Below are positions 26,413 to 35,697 of a DNA stretch of 42,966 bases, one piece after another. Position numbers and translations under genes: made by a program. This stretch comes from an uncultured Clostridia bacterium. GTDB lineage: Bacteria; Bacillota; Clostridia; Christensenellales; UBA1242. The first letter of the stretch is position 1, and each line of letters opens with the position of its first letter. The notes under the pieces were generated by a model, which saw only the letters and a program-made list of their open reading frames with translations, was not told the DNA's origin and did not search any database. The stretch lies in assembly GCA_944381825.1 (NCBI GenBank), contig CALWMK010000013.1:1-42966 (forward strand). Reading direction: 5' to 3'.

Positions 26413-28119
26413 CTATTTTAATTTTGCAAAAACAAATCTATCTTTAAAGCTATAATCTTGATGAATTTCTACATCCACAAATGATTGGGAGAGCAATTTT
26501 TTTACACTTTTTCCTTGTCCCTCACCTATTTCAAGAGCCAAAATGCCATTCTTTTTTAAATAATCTGGAGCTTGTTTTGCAATAATTTTATAAAATTTCA
26601 AACCATCTTCACCACCATCCAAAGCAATTATTGGATCATAATATTTCACCTCTTTATCAAGATGTGGAATATCTTTGGATTTGATATACGGAGGATTGCA
26701 TATAATCATATCATATTTTTTTCTTTTATTCAATCCAAAAAACATATCACTTTTTTTTAAATTTATTTTTAAAGAATTTTCTTTTGCATTCTGTTTTGCA
26801 ACTTCTAAAGCTTTTTCACTTACATCACTTGCAAAAACATTTGCATTGTTGTTTTTAAATTTTATTGCAAGAGCAATTGCTCCACTACCAGTACATAAAT
26901 CAAGCACATTGGGCTTGGAAAATCTTTGTAAAATTTCTAAGCATTTCTCCACTAAAATTTCCGTTTCTGGTCTTGGCGATAAAACATATTTAGACACTTT
27001 TATTGGCAAAGAAAAAAATTCACATTTGCCAAAAATTTTGTCAAGGGGTTCACCTTTGAGTCTTCGTTCTAAAACTTTTTTAATTCTCAATTCTTGAGAC
27101 TTTTTTATTGTTGTAATAAACTTAAGGTCATTTTTCTTTTTGTCCAACACCATTGCAACAAGCCATTTTCCTTCGTCTGGGTCATCAATGCCAGCATCTT
27201 TAAGTTTATTATTTACAAATGCCAAAATTTGTGAAACAAAAACCTGCGATTGTTCTCCATCCTCATCTTCATTCAATTTTCTTAAATCATTTTCTTTTAA
27301 CAAATTCATCTCCCAAAAAGCAGTTGAAGCAATTAGTTCACAAGTAGAATTGTTTTTTGCAGTCACAAAAAAACTAGATATAATTATAATACCTCTTATT
27401 CTACTTTTTTCCAAATAAAAATTCAATTCAAAAACTATAGAAAACCCTATCAAAAAAAGTAAAGTATTTATTAAATGCTTTAATAAAGGCATGGTTTGAA
27501 TTCCAACTAATGTTATAAAGAAAAAATTGAAAATAAATCCAGAAACAATAAAATTTAAATAGTTGGTTGCCCTATGATTTTTCAAAAGTAAAATATTTTC
27601 ATTTTTGTTTAAAACAACATTTGATGCCGAATTAAAGCTTAACATTCTATTGATGCCAGAAATATTTTTAAAACAAAATAACACAAGCAAAAAAACAAAC
27701 ACTTTTATAAAAGCTAAAATCAAATTTTTAATAAAAGTGTTTATGCTTAATCTAGCAAAAATTAATGACACTTTAGCTGGAATAAATCCAAATAAAAAAA
27801 GCGAAACAAAAAAAGATAAAAAAGAAACTATCGTAATAAACACACTTTGTTTTGAGATGTTTAGCCTTTCAGATACAGTAGAAATCATTTTGTTTTGAGG
27901 TTGTTTTGACAATCCTAAAAGCAAAGAATAAAAAAATAAATATGTTCCAAAAAATAGAAATTCTAAGCCTCGCAAAAATGGAATTTTTGGATGCTGAATA
28001 TTCTTTTTTTTAAGGTTTTGTTTTTCAACAATATGCATTGCTCTTTCATTTATTATACTTAAAACACCGATGTTTTCATCTTGAGCAAGCACACCATTAA
28101 AAGTTGGATAAAAATTCAT
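26413..28119 (-). CDS. prmC: Fusion of a DUF1385-like membrane domain with PrmC (release factor glutamine methyltransferase)
   Basis: 568 aa in one uninterrupted frame. Residues 1 to ~280 resemble DUF1385: an opening tract with IPFLRGLEFLFFG, several membrane helices, then segments aligning with the family's later blocks. The family's HGAEHK and RCG motifs are missing (the positions read SFNSASNVVLN and LLKNHRATNY), so this part looks degenerate. From ~290 on is a full PrmC/HemK: the N-terminal helical domain (LKDAGIDDPDEGKWLVAMVL), SPRPETEILVE, the SAM-binding VLDLCTGSGAIALA, and catalytic NPPY at 475-478. PrmC methylates the GGQ glutamine of release factors; its substrate gene prfA is immediately downstream. 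In other Clostridia DUF1385 and prmC are neighbours, which explains the origin of the fusion. No ribosome site is visible before the ATG. Confidence 0.85.
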   Translation of the reverse strand: MNFYPTFNGVLAQDENIGVLSIINERAMHIVEKQNLKKKNIQHPKIPFLRGLEFLFFGTYLFFYSLLLGLSKQPQNKMISTVSERLNISKQSVFITIVSFLSFFVSLFLFGFIPAKVSLIFARLSINTFIKNLILAFIKVFVFLLVLFCFKNISGINRMLSFNSASNVVLNKNENILLLKNHRATNYLNFIVSGFIFNFFFITLVGIQTMPLLKHLINTLLFLIGFSIVFELNFYLEKSRIRGIIIISSFFVTAKNNSTCELIASTAFWEMNLLKENDLRKLNEDEDGEQSQVFVSQILAFVNNKLKDAGIDDPDEGKWLVAMVLDKKKNDLKFITTIKKSQELRIKKVLERRLKGEPLDKIFGKCEFFSLPIKVSKYVLSPRPETEILVEKCLEILQRFSKPNVLDLCTGSGAIALAIKFKNNNANVFASDVSEKALEVAKQNAKENSLKINLKKSDMFFGLNKRKKYDMIICNPPYIKSKDIPHLDKEVKYYDPIIALDGGEDGLKFYKIIAKQAPDYLKKNGILALEIGEGQGKSVKKLLSQSFVDVEIHQDYSFKDRFVFAKLK

Positions 28120-28294
28120 ATTTTTATTATTTACTAATAAAAACTTTTTAGTATTAAATTGACTTCTTTATTATAATTAATTTTTCAATATCACCTAAAA
28201 ATATGACTTGTTTATGCAATCGCATTAAAATCTAATTATATTCTCAAAATTATTTGCAATATAAAAGTTAATTTTTTTAACATTTAATCCTACA

Positions 28295-28323
28295 TAAAAA
28301 ACTTCAAGTTAAAACTTGAAGTT
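28295..28323 (-). terminator. Terminator after rpmE
   Basis: An 11-bp perfect stem (28300-28310 with 28313-28323) followed on the minus strand by a T-run. It separates rpmE from the fusion gene, which must then have its own promoter in 28120-28295. Confidence 0.75.
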
Positions 28324-28329
28324 AATTTA

Positions 28330-28533
28330 TTACACATTAAATTTCTTTTTGAATTTTTCAACTCTACCACTCGTGTCAACAAGTTTTTGTTTTCCAGAAA
28401 AGAAAGGATGGCATTTATTACAAATGTCAATTTTTATTGTATCTCCGCTTACAGTTGAACCTGTTTTAAATTTATTTCCACAAGCACAAATAACTGTAAC
28501 TTCATGATAATTTGGTTGAATTTCTTGCTTCAT
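28330..28533 (-). CDS. rpmE: 50S ribosomal protein L31, zinc-binding type
   Basis: 67 aa, standard length. All four zinc cysteines are present (C16, C18, C38 and C41, in VICACG and CNKCHPFF), so this is the C+ form typical of zinc-replete growth. It carries the family HPFFSGKQK and TSGRVEKF motifs. A GAGGTGAG site precedes the ATG and the promoter is close to consensus. It is monocistronic, with its own terminator, between spoIIE and the prmC fusion gene. Confidence 0.96.
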   Translation of the reverse strand: MKQEIQPNYHEVTVICACGNKFKTGSTVSGDTIKIDICNKCHPFFSGKQKLVDTSGRVEKFKKKFNV

Positions 28534-28561
28534 TTTCTCACCTCTAAATTAATGCTTTTAA

Positions 28562-28590
28562 ATATTATCATAATAAACATTCTTTGTCAA
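28562..28590 (-). promoter_or_regulatory. rpmE promoter
   Basis: On the minus strand: TTGACA (28590-28585), a 17-bp spacer and TAATAT (28567-28562), with TGA immediately before the -10 (extended -10). The leader to the ATG at 28533 is about 22 nt. Confidence 0.7.
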
Positions 28591-28708
28591 TTCTTTTGCA
28601 CAAATAAATTTAGAAAACTAGCTACTATGCCTTTAAAATTAAATCATTTCAAATTAAATTAATAAGTAAATACAAAAATCTAGACAAAAATTTAAAATGT
28701 AATTTAAA

Positions 28709-30988
28709 TTATAAAGCATAGATTCTTCCAACCAAGACTGTCATATCATCTTTTATGTCATTTTCACAATTAGTTTTTGCCATTTCAAGAATTTCATTTG
28801 CTATATCTTGAGGATTCACAGATTCAATATTATTAATAAACTCGCAAAAAATCTCTTCGCTTCCAAAGGTATCTGTAATCCCATCACTACACAAAACAAC
28901 TGTATCGCCAGCAGATAACACCACTTTGTTCACAACTGGTTTAATTTCTTTAATAATTCCAACAGGCAAACTTTCACATTTAATAATACTAGTATGGGTA
29001 ATGTGCTTAACAAAACCAATGCTGGCGCCAAGTTTAATAAAATCTGCAATTCCATTTTTTAAATCTACAACACACAAATCTAGGGCTGAAAACATGTCTT
29101 CTTCATTTTTTATATTTAACAGATTATTAACAACATTTAAAATTAGTTCATTATCAAAACCAGCTTTGTAAAAATTTTCTACCAATCCCAATGTTAAACT
29201 GCTAACATTCTCAGCTTTTTCACCATTTCCCATGCCATCGCAAACAGCCATGATAAATTTGTCATTTTCAAGCCTTATAAGGCTATAACAATCACCACTC
29301 ACATTGTTTGTTAGTTTTGGTGTTCCTGCAGTACCAAAAACTATTTCAAATTTTGGTGCATTTTTCAATGTTAACATTGAAAACCCATTTTGCAGTCCGC
29401 TACTTGAATAAACCGACATTGGTAGCCCTAAAACTTTGGAAACTATTTTTGAAATTTTAGCCTTTTTTTCGCAATCTTTTTTTATTGCCAAAGTCACATT
29501 TACTATGTTTGGTTGCTGTTGATAAATTAATGCTTCACTGCAAATTATATTGTTGTAGTTTAAAACCTCCATCAATTTGTTTTCCTTTTCGTTTTCGAAA
29601 ACAATATTTTTACCAACTTCTTCTGCCAAATTTTTCATAACCAAAGAAATGCCATTTAACTGCTGGGCAACCAGTATCTTTCCTGAATCCACGCTATTCA
29701 TAAAATTTGCATATTGTTTTAACTGCTTAGAATTTTCGTTTATAATTGAAACCAAGGCATTGATTCTTCCACACCTACTTGCTAAAAATGGTGGAATGTC
29801 AAGAAGAGTGACTTCTTCTCTTTCTAAAGAAATTATGATAAGTTCATTAAACACACTTTTCATTTCTCGCTCATAAATTCTATGACATTTTGTTCTTTCA
29901 GGGCAGTTTTGACAAAGTTTTTCAGAAATTTCAGACATAACAAGTGCACATGCTTGTTCTTGCGTTAATCCGCCTTTAATCATGGTCCTAAAAACACCAT
30001 CCATTTCAGAAAAAACATCGCTTAAAGACAAAAATCTTTTTTTCAAGCTGTCGCGATTTCTGTTGACAATATTTCGCATTGCAAGATTCACTGCCGAAGT
30101 AAATTTTGAAGAAAGACTTTCAAGCCAACTCTGAGGAATCAAGAAAAATATTAAGCCAGCCACCACTGTAGGCAACAAAGAAAGATAGGTAAAATTATAG
30201 TATAAGTTTAATCCAAAACCAATTAATGCTTCAAGCCCTATTACTGCCACACTCAAAAAAATTCTTTTTGAATGTTTAAAAGGCAAACAAACAAGTGCAT
30301 ACAAAATAAATGGAGCAACATAAACTGCATTGGCACCATTTAAAATTGTTCCAATTCCCCATGCAGATGCAAATAAAAGCGAAAAATTACTTGAATAAGC
30401 CAAAAGCAAAATTAAAAGGCACCCAATAAACTTGACTGGTTCAAATATAAAATAAGAAAATTCATTTAAACCGCAAGAAACTGCCATTATAAAAATAAAT
30501 CCACTAATGATTTCAATCACCTTTAATTTGCTAGTAATTCCACGAATAGTAATTGCGGAAAAAAAACATAAATTAGATAAAAGGAACAATATTCCAATTA
30601 CTAATGTCGAAATAATTGTCAATAAAGGAATATTTTTAATAATATTTAAATAAACAAAAGCACTTTGAGATATTAATGCATAAATTACTAAAAGATAGGG
30701 TTTTATTGGTTTTTTAATTCTCAAATGCAATAAATACATTAACAAAATTACGGTTGCAGTCACCGATGAAATAATCAATCCTGCCACAGAAAAATTTGCC
30801 AATGTAAAAGCCAAAATATAAAGCGGACAAATAACATATACTCTTTGATTACACCATACTAAAGCGTATAAAAACCCAAATGCAAATGGATATATTATAC
30901 CTAATATCCCAGCATTTGAAAGTATGTAAAACATTCCGAAAAAAAATATATATTTAAGTATCTCTAATATTTTTGCTTTATTTTTCAA
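28709..30988 (-). CDS. spoIIE: Stage II sporulation protein E, membrane PP2C phosphatase
   Basis: 759 aa. The N-terminal ~300 residues are about ten membrane helices. A cytoplasmic linker follows with a CQNCPERTKCHR cysteine cluster (about 365-376). The C-terminal PP2C domain starts near 555 with SGDCYSLIRLENDKFIMAV, then CDGMGNGEKA, SLPVGI, GDTVVLCSDGITDTFG and DDMTVLVGRI. In sporulating Bacillota SpoIIE sits at the asymmetric septum and dephosphorylates SpoIIAA, releasing sigma F in the forespore. Full domain order and length indicate a functional gene and a sporulating lineage. The start is a TTG at 30988 with AAGGA about 9 nt upstream; no ATG is closer than residue 19. Confidence 0.92.
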   Translation of the reverse strand: MKNKAKILEILKYIFFFGMFYILSNAGILGIIYPFAFGFLYALVWCNQRVYVICPLYILAFTLANFSVAGLIISSVTATVILLMYLLHLRIKKPIKPYLLVIYALISQSAFVYLNIIKNIPLLTIISTLVIGILFLLSNLCFFSAITIRGITSKLKVIEIISGFIFIMAVSCGLNEFSYFIFEPVKFIGCLLILLLAYSSNFSLLFASAWGIGTILNGANAVYVAPFILYALVCLPFKHSKRIFLSVAVIGLEALIGFGLNLYYNFTYLSLLPTVVAGLIFFLIPQSWLESLSSKFTSAVNLAMRNIVNRNRDSLKKRFLSLSDVFSEMDGVFRTMIKGGLTQEQACALVMSEISEKLCQNCPERTKCHRIYEREMKSVFNELIIISLEREEVTLLDIPPFLASRCGRINALVSIINENSKQLKQYANFMNSVDSGKILVAQQLNGISLVMKNLAEEVGKNIVFENEKENKLMEVLNYNNIICSEALIYQQQPNIVNVTLAIKKDCEKKAKISKIVSKVLGLPMSVYSSSGLQNGFSMLTLKNAPKFEIVFGTAGTPKLTNNVSGDCYSLIRLENDKFIMAVCDGMGNGEKAENVSSLTLGLVENFYKAGFDNELILNVVNNLLNIKNEEDMFSALDLCVVDLKNGIADFIKLGASIGFVKHITHTSIIKCESLPVGIIKEIKPVVNKVVLSAGDTVVLCSDGITDTFGSEEIFCEFINNIESVNPQDIANEILEMAKTNCENDIKDDMTVLVGRIYAL

Positions 30989-31192
30989 TTTATTTTTTCC
31001 TTTTTATAATTTTAAGTCATTATAAATAAAGTTGATAAATAAAAAAATATAAAAATAAGTATTTTATTGTCTAAATTTAAAACATATATTGGAATAATAA
31101 TTTTAATTAGTTTAATATAACTTTGCCTAGTAATTTTTATGCACTGACCCTTTTTTTTAGAGTATTTTATATATTCTATCTTTCTATACAAA

Positions 31193-31226
31193 TTAAAAAG
31201 AAGAAAGATAAAAATCTTTCTTCTTT
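31193..31226 (-). terminator. Terminator of the collagen-like lipoprotein gene
   Basis: A 13-bp perfect stem (31197-31209 with 31214-31226) with an AAAA loop on the + strand, flanked by T-rich sequence on the minus strand. The rest of the 30989-31242 gap is AT-rich and shows nothing else. Confidence 0.8.
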
Positions 31227-31242
31227 ATTATAATTAAAAAAC

Positions 31243-33954
31243 TTAATCATTTTGAACATGTTTTGCTAGTTCTTCACCATATGCTACGATAGTTAAACCT
31301 TCAACTGAAATATTAATTGAATCAGTTTCTAAAACTGGGAATTCTTGAGATTCGGTAATGATACCCATAAACTCCCCGCCATTAATATCCAAATTTATTG
31401 TTCCAGTTTCATATTTGGCATTATATCCATTATTTAGGTAAATTGCAGTTGGCATATCAAAGGTTCCACCTGAAATTGTTGTATTGTTAGTTTGGCCATT
31501 ATATACTTCTACAGATATAGCTTGACCAGCTCCTTGGAAGTATCCCCCTGTTATATTTGCATTTGCCCAATTTTGAAGGGCAGCATAATTTGAGTTTTCA
31601 CTAACAAAGTTTCCACCATTTATATTAATATTGCCGTATTCATCATTTTTTACCGCATTGCCTCTAACTGATTTAAAGTTTCCGCCTTCAATCATAAGAA
31701 AAGCTGCATTTTCTATTTCACAATCTTTATTATTGATTATAACACTAGAATCATCATCAGCATTTTCATTGCAAATATTTCCATTGTTAATTGTCAAATT
31801 ACCTTCATTTACAATTATATAATACTTAGAATTATCTGTCCTTGTTATTGTTCCCATTTCAGGGTTATTACCATTGTCTAAAATTCTTAAATTACCATTG
31901 TTTAATACTACAGGTGTTTTCTTAGCATCTGTATCCAAAACTAAATTGTGTCCGTTTAAATCTAATTCTATATCAAGTCCTTCATTTACAACGATAGACG
32001 ATGTTGTAGTTATATCGCTACCAAGAGAAACAGCTAAACCATTATCAATTGCAGTTTGAAGCATTAGTTGGCTATTGGCAACTACCTTTACATATTCAAC
32101 ATTAATATTAAGGCTGTCTGTTTCTTGAATAGTACAGGTTTTACTATCACTTATTGCACCATAAAAGTTTCCGCCATTGATTGTTAAATCAATAATTCCA
32201 GGTGCATATTTGAGTGTTTGAGTGTTTGCATTATAGCCATCACCATTTTTTAATAGAACAGCTATAGGCATGTCAAAGTTTCCACCATTGATTATAGTGG
32301 TATTTATTTCTTTAACGCCACCAAAAGTACCAGCTGCAACAGTTAAAGCCTGACCAACACCACTAAAATATCCACCATTTATGGTTGCAACTCCCCATGT
32401 CATAACTGAAGCATGATTTTCATTTTCTGTCATGAAAAATCCATCATTTATTTCAAGAATACCATATTCATCGTTCTTAATTGCATTACTAGCATTACTA
32501 CTAAAGAATCCTCCATCAATCACTAAAGTTGCAGGATTTACCGCGTTACAATCCTTATTGTTTATAATCACGCTTGATACATCTTCATTCATTATGCCGA
32601 ATCCACCACTTTCTATTGTTAATGTACCCTCATTTATAATAAGGTAATAAGACTGAGCAATTCTTGTAATGTAACCGGCAACCTCATCAGTTTGAGCTGA
32701 ATCTTTAATTTTTAAATTTCCATTATTAACAAAAGCTGCAGTATCGTCAACAGTTGGGTTGAATATAACATTATGTCCATTTAAATCCAATGTAGAGTTC
32801 TCTGAATTGATAGTAATAGTTGAAACTGTTGTAATTTCATCTACAAGTTTAACATACGAATCATTTAAATTTAATGCTGAAGCAAGAGCCAATTCTGTTG
32901 AAACCTCAAATCTATTAATTCCAAAAGTATTTAAGTATGCAACATCTTCTGCATTTGCAACTGGATAAAAGTTTTTTGTATTAACAAAATTTGTAAATTC
33001 GGTTTCAATTTTTGAATTATCAGACAAATCAAAAGTAAATTTTACTCTAATTCCCCATTCGTCAAGCGAAGTTACTGAAACGTTAGTAACTGTAATTGTC
33101 TCTCCAGTTTCACCTTTAATATTAGAAATCAAGTCCCATCCTTGTGCATTCTTTTTATATACATCTCCAGTCAAGGTATCAAGATATAAATCATTTATAT
33201 TAGCATCTATTGTAGGAGCATTTTCACCCGTATACCATGTTGCTCCATCTGTTCCATTTTCACCAGCAGCACCATTTGAGCCTGTTGCACCTTTTATGTT
33301 AGCTATAGGATTTCCCCATCCTTGTGCGCCTTTTTTATACACATTTCCTGTCAATGTATCAAGATACAAGTCGCCTGCATTAGCATCTATTGTAGGGGCA
33401 TTTTCACCCGTATGCCATGTTGCTCCATCTGTTCCATTTTCGCCAGCAGCACCATTTGAACCAGTTGCACCTTTCAAGTTGGTTATAGGATTTCCCCAAC
33501 CTTGTGCACCTTTAAGATAAACGTCCCCGGTTACTGTATTTAGGTAAAGATCCCCAGTTTGACCAATAGACATTGTTGGTATTCCTTCACCAGTAGTCCA
33601 CGAAGCACCATTTGCACCTGGTTGACCATTCTCGCCATTTGCTCCAGCTTGACCATTTGTTCCAGGCTTTCCAAAATTATCCATTAAAAGCTGCCAAGAG
33701 CCATCTTCCCTTTGATACAATTTATAATCGTCAGTGTCAATAAAGAAATCACCATTTTTTGCATCTTTAACGGTTGCATAGTCAGTGCCTTTGTACCAAA
33801 CAGCACTAGTTTGACCATCTTTACATCCTGACATCAATCCAGCAGTGCCGAGCATCATTGTTCCAGCCAAAATAAAAGTTAATGGCTTTCTAAAAACGTT
33901 AAAGGGCACCTTACTTTTTGAACTTTGATTAAGTTCTTTTTTAATTTTAGACAT
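31243..33954 (-). CDS. Collagen-like/beta-helix surface lipoprotein with tandem modules
   Basis: 903 aa from ATG 33954, which has GGAAGGAG just upstream; a longer frame from 33999 has no site. The lipobox is LMSGC with C44. After a WYKGTDY...GDFFIDTDDYKLYQ head come Gly-X-Y runs (GKPGTNGQAGANGENGQPG, then GATGSNGAAGENGTDGAT twice) alternating with ~60-residue modules of the type TGENAPTIDANAGDLYLDTLTGNVYKKGAQGW. A short strand-rich domain follows. Then come two related ~280-residue beta-helix blocks (about 335-620 and 625-903) sharing LDLNGHN, VNNGNLKI/LNNGNLRI, SSVIINNKDC, NDEYG and INGGxF. The protein should be lipid-anchored with a rod-like stalk and a beta-helix head, as in adhesins or glycan-binding proteins. 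It has its own promoter and terminator. Confidence 0.88.
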   Translation of the reverse strand: MSKIKKELNQSSKSKVPFNVFRKPLTFILAGTMMLGTAGLMSGCKDGQTSAVWYKGTDYATVKDAKNGDFFIDTDDYKLYQREDGSWQLLMDNFGKPGTNGQAGANGENGQPGANGASWTTGEGIPTMSIGQTGDLYLNTVTGDVYLKGAQGWGNPITNLKGATGSNGAAGENGTDGATWHTGENAPTIDANAGDLYLDTLTGNVYKKGAQGWGNPIANIKGATGSNGAAGENGTDGATWYTGENAPTIDANINDLYLDTLTGDVYKKNAQGWDLISNIKGETGETITVTNVSVTSLDEWGIRVKFTFDLSDNSKIETEFTNFVNTKNFYPVANAEDVAYLNTFGINRFEVSTELALASALNLNDSYVKLVDEITTVSTITINSENSTLDLNGHNVIFNPTVDDTAAFVNNGNLKIKDSAQTDEVAGYITRIAQSYYLIINEGTLTIESGGFGIMNEDVSSVIINNKDCNAVNPATLVIDGGFFSSNASNAIKNDEYGILEINDGFFMTENENHASVMTWGVATINGGYFSGVGQALTVAAGTFGGVKEINTTIINGGNFDMPIAVLLKNGDGYNANTQTLKYAPGIIDLTINGGNFYGAISDSKTCTIQETDSLNINVEYVKVVANSQLMLQTAIDNGLAVSLGSDITTTSSIVVNEGLDIELDLNGHNLVLDTDAKKTPVVLNNGNLRILDNGNNPEMGTITRTDNSKYYIIVNEGNLTINNGNICNENADDDSSVIINNKDCEIENAAFLMIEGGNFKSVRGNAVKNDEYGNININGGNFVSENSNYAALQNWANANITGGYFQGAGQAISVEVYNGQTNNTTISGGTFDMPTAIYLNNGYNAKYETGTINLDINGGEFMGIITESQEFPVLETDSINISVEGLTIVAYGEELAKHVQND
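33120..33660 (-). repeat. Tandem 180-bp coding repeats (collagen-like modules)
   Basis: Three modules with a period of 180 bp (60 aa) lie within the lipoprotein gene. For example, the stretch beginning near 33256 recurs near 33436, and the one at 33299 recurs at 33479 with few changes. Such near-identical modules favour recombination that changes stalk length between strains. Confidence 0.8.
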
Positions 33955-34001
33955 ATTCTTCTCCTTCCCAAACTTTATTATAATATTAAAGTTATACAAT
34001 A

Positions 34002-34030
34002 TATATACATACGTTTTACAAAAATGTCAA
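34002..34030 (-). promoter_or_regulatory. Promoter of the collagen-like lipoprotein gene
   Basis: On the minus strand: TTGACA (34030-34025), a 17-bp spacer and TATATA (34007-34002). The predicted leader is about 40 nt. Confidence 0.65.
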
Positions 34031-34132
34031 AAAAATTACCCAAAATGTTTGTTTAATTTAAAAAATACAAAATAAATTCTTATTTGATTTCACTATGATT
34101 CTATTTTTATCAATTGTATATAACATAGTACT

Positions 34133-34480
34133 TTAATTCACACTATCATTTTGAATAGAGGTAATAACAATATCCGCTCCACTTTCGAATATATTTTTAT
34201 ATACAATCTCGCCAATCTCATATTTTTTGACAGGAGCTAATTTCAATAAACTTAACACCTCTGTTATCTTTGCCTTTTCAACTGGAATTGTTGTTTTTAT
34301 TGAACAAATTTGATTATCCCCTTTAATGATTGCTGTAACAATTCTTTTAGGACACTCAAATTCACTTTTACCATAAGCAACACCTCTCATGCAACCATTT
34401 CCGCTAACCTTAATTTCATCTCCGATTTTTTTGACATCAAGCTGGCAACCAACTGGACAAACAATACAAGTGGTTTTCAT
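34133..34480 (-). CDS. DUF1667 cysteine-rich protein
   Basis: 115 aa. It starts with TCIVCPVGCQ (C5, C8, C12) and has a further cysteine in GNGCMRGVAYG (C30), a pattern able to hold an Fe-S cluster or metal, followed by the family block CPKRIVTAI. DUF1667 proteins are regularly encoded with a GlpA-like dehydrogenase and an FAD/NAD oxidoreductase, exactly the partners here. The start overlaps the previous stop in ATGA, indicating translational coupling. It is probably a small electron-transfer or assembly subunit of that complex; the biochemical role is not established from sequence. Confidence 0.88.
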   Translation of the reverse strand: MKTTCIVCPVGCQLDVKKIGDEIKVSGNGCMRGVAYGKSEFECPKRIVTAIIKGDNQICSIKTTIPVEKAKITEVLSLLKLAPVKKYEIGEIVYKNIFESGADIVITSIQNDSVN

Positions 34481-35697
34481 TCTTCTACCTCCAAATAAAT
34501 ATTTCCACTCAAGTTGTTCTTGTTTATTTTTATTTCTTGCATTTCACCAGGCAACATGGCAAGATAAAATTTAGAGCTTATCACATTTCCACTTTCATTT
34601 TTTACAACTATCTTTTTTTTGTCGAATCTTTTTTTTGCTCTAAAATAAAGCATAAATTCACCATCACAAACACAATATCTTTGAGGAACACAATAAGAAA
34701 TATCTTTAGAAATCTCAATATTACACATTTCAAAATTTGGAAGTTTTGAGTTTGCGTATTTTGCGGCACTTTCACCAGCAATTTCACCTTCTATGCTAGC
34801 ATTATCGGCAAGGTCATGAATATGCAAAACATTGCCTGAACTAAATATATATGGAATTGATGTTTGCCTAAACTCATTTACAACTGCTCCTTTGGTTATG
34901 GATGACAATTCTACTTGATTATTAAAAATTTCTGTTTCAGGAATTAATCCCACAGAAAGCAAAAGACAATCACACTCTACAAATTTTTCTTCACCCACAA
35001 AATTAAAATTTTCATCTACCTTTGAGATAAAAACACCTTCGATTCTGTCTTTTCCCACAACTCTTTTAATGGTGTGTGAGAGCAAAAGAGGAATGTTAAA
35101 GTCATCTAAACATTGTGTAATATTTCGTCTAAGACCAGAACATGATTTTTGAATTTCGAGCACACCCTCAACTTTTACTCCTTGCAAAGTTAGTCTTCTT
35201 GCCATGATTAAACCTATGTCGCCACTACCCAATATTAATGCTTTTTTTCCAGGTATTTTGCCATAATAATTTATCATTTTTTGCACCAATCCTGCTGTGT
35301 AAACGCCCGCCACCCTTTTGCCAGCCAATGAAATTCCTCCTGCAGTTCTTTCCCTGCATCCTCCAGCAAATATGATAGTCTTAGCCTTTATTTGTTTTAT
35401 CCCATGTTGCGTAATAACTTCAACCTTATGGTCTAAAATTTTGCTTGCATAGGAATTTAGCAAAACTTCAATATTTTGCTGTTTTAACCTACTTTCTATT
35501 CTTTGCGCATATTCAACACCTGTTAATTCTTCTTTGAATATTTTTAATCCAAAGCCATTATGAATACATTGATTTAAAATTCCACCAAGTCTTGGTTCTC
35601 TTTCGATTAAAACAACTTTTTGGCAAAACTCACTTGCGCGTATAGCTGCAGCCATCCCAGAAGGGCCACCTCCAATTACGACAACATCATACATCAT
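34477..35697 (-). CDS. FAD/NAD(P)-dependent oxidoreductase of the GlpA-associated operon
   Basis: 406 aa, starting at ATG 35697 (AAAGGA 8 nt upstream), overlapping the end of the dehydrogenase gene by 11 nt; the longer TTG start at 35703 is less likely. It has an N-terminal FAD-binding GGGPSGMAAA, GGILNQCIHNGFG, the second dinucleotide fold near 155-165 (LILGSGDIGLIMARR) and a C-terminal GNVLHIHDLADNAS...EGEIAG block completing the FAD site. It resembles the oxidoreductases found between GlpA-like dehydrogenases and DUF1667 proteins in Clostridia and Thermotoga. It probably passes electrons between NAD(P)H and the dehydrogenase partner. Confidence 0.88.
   Translation of the reverse strand: MMYDVVVIGGGPSGMAAAIRASEFCQKVVLIEREPRLGGILNQCIHNGFGLKIFKEELTGVEYAQRIESRLKQQNIEVLLNSYASKILDHKVEVITQHGIKQIKAKTIIFAGGCRERTAGGISLAGKRVAGVYTAGLVQKMINYYGKIPGKKALILGSGDIGLIMARRLTLQGVKVEGVLEIQKSCSGLRRNITQCLDDFNIPLLLSHTIKRVVGKDRIEGVFISKVDENFNFVGEEKFVECDCLLLSVGLIPETEIFNNQVELSSITKGAVVNEFRQTSIPYIFSSGNVLHIHDLADNASIEGEIAGESAAKYANSKLPNFEMCNIEISKDISYCVPQRYCVCDGEFMLYFRAKKRFDKKKIVVKNESGNVISSKFYLAMLPGEMQEIKINKNNLSGNIYLEVEE

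Noticed and set aside
26572..27898. Several antisense open frames opposite the prmC fusion gene
   Set aside because: No ribosome sites, composition of complementary-strand shadows, and strong coding evidence on the opposite strand.
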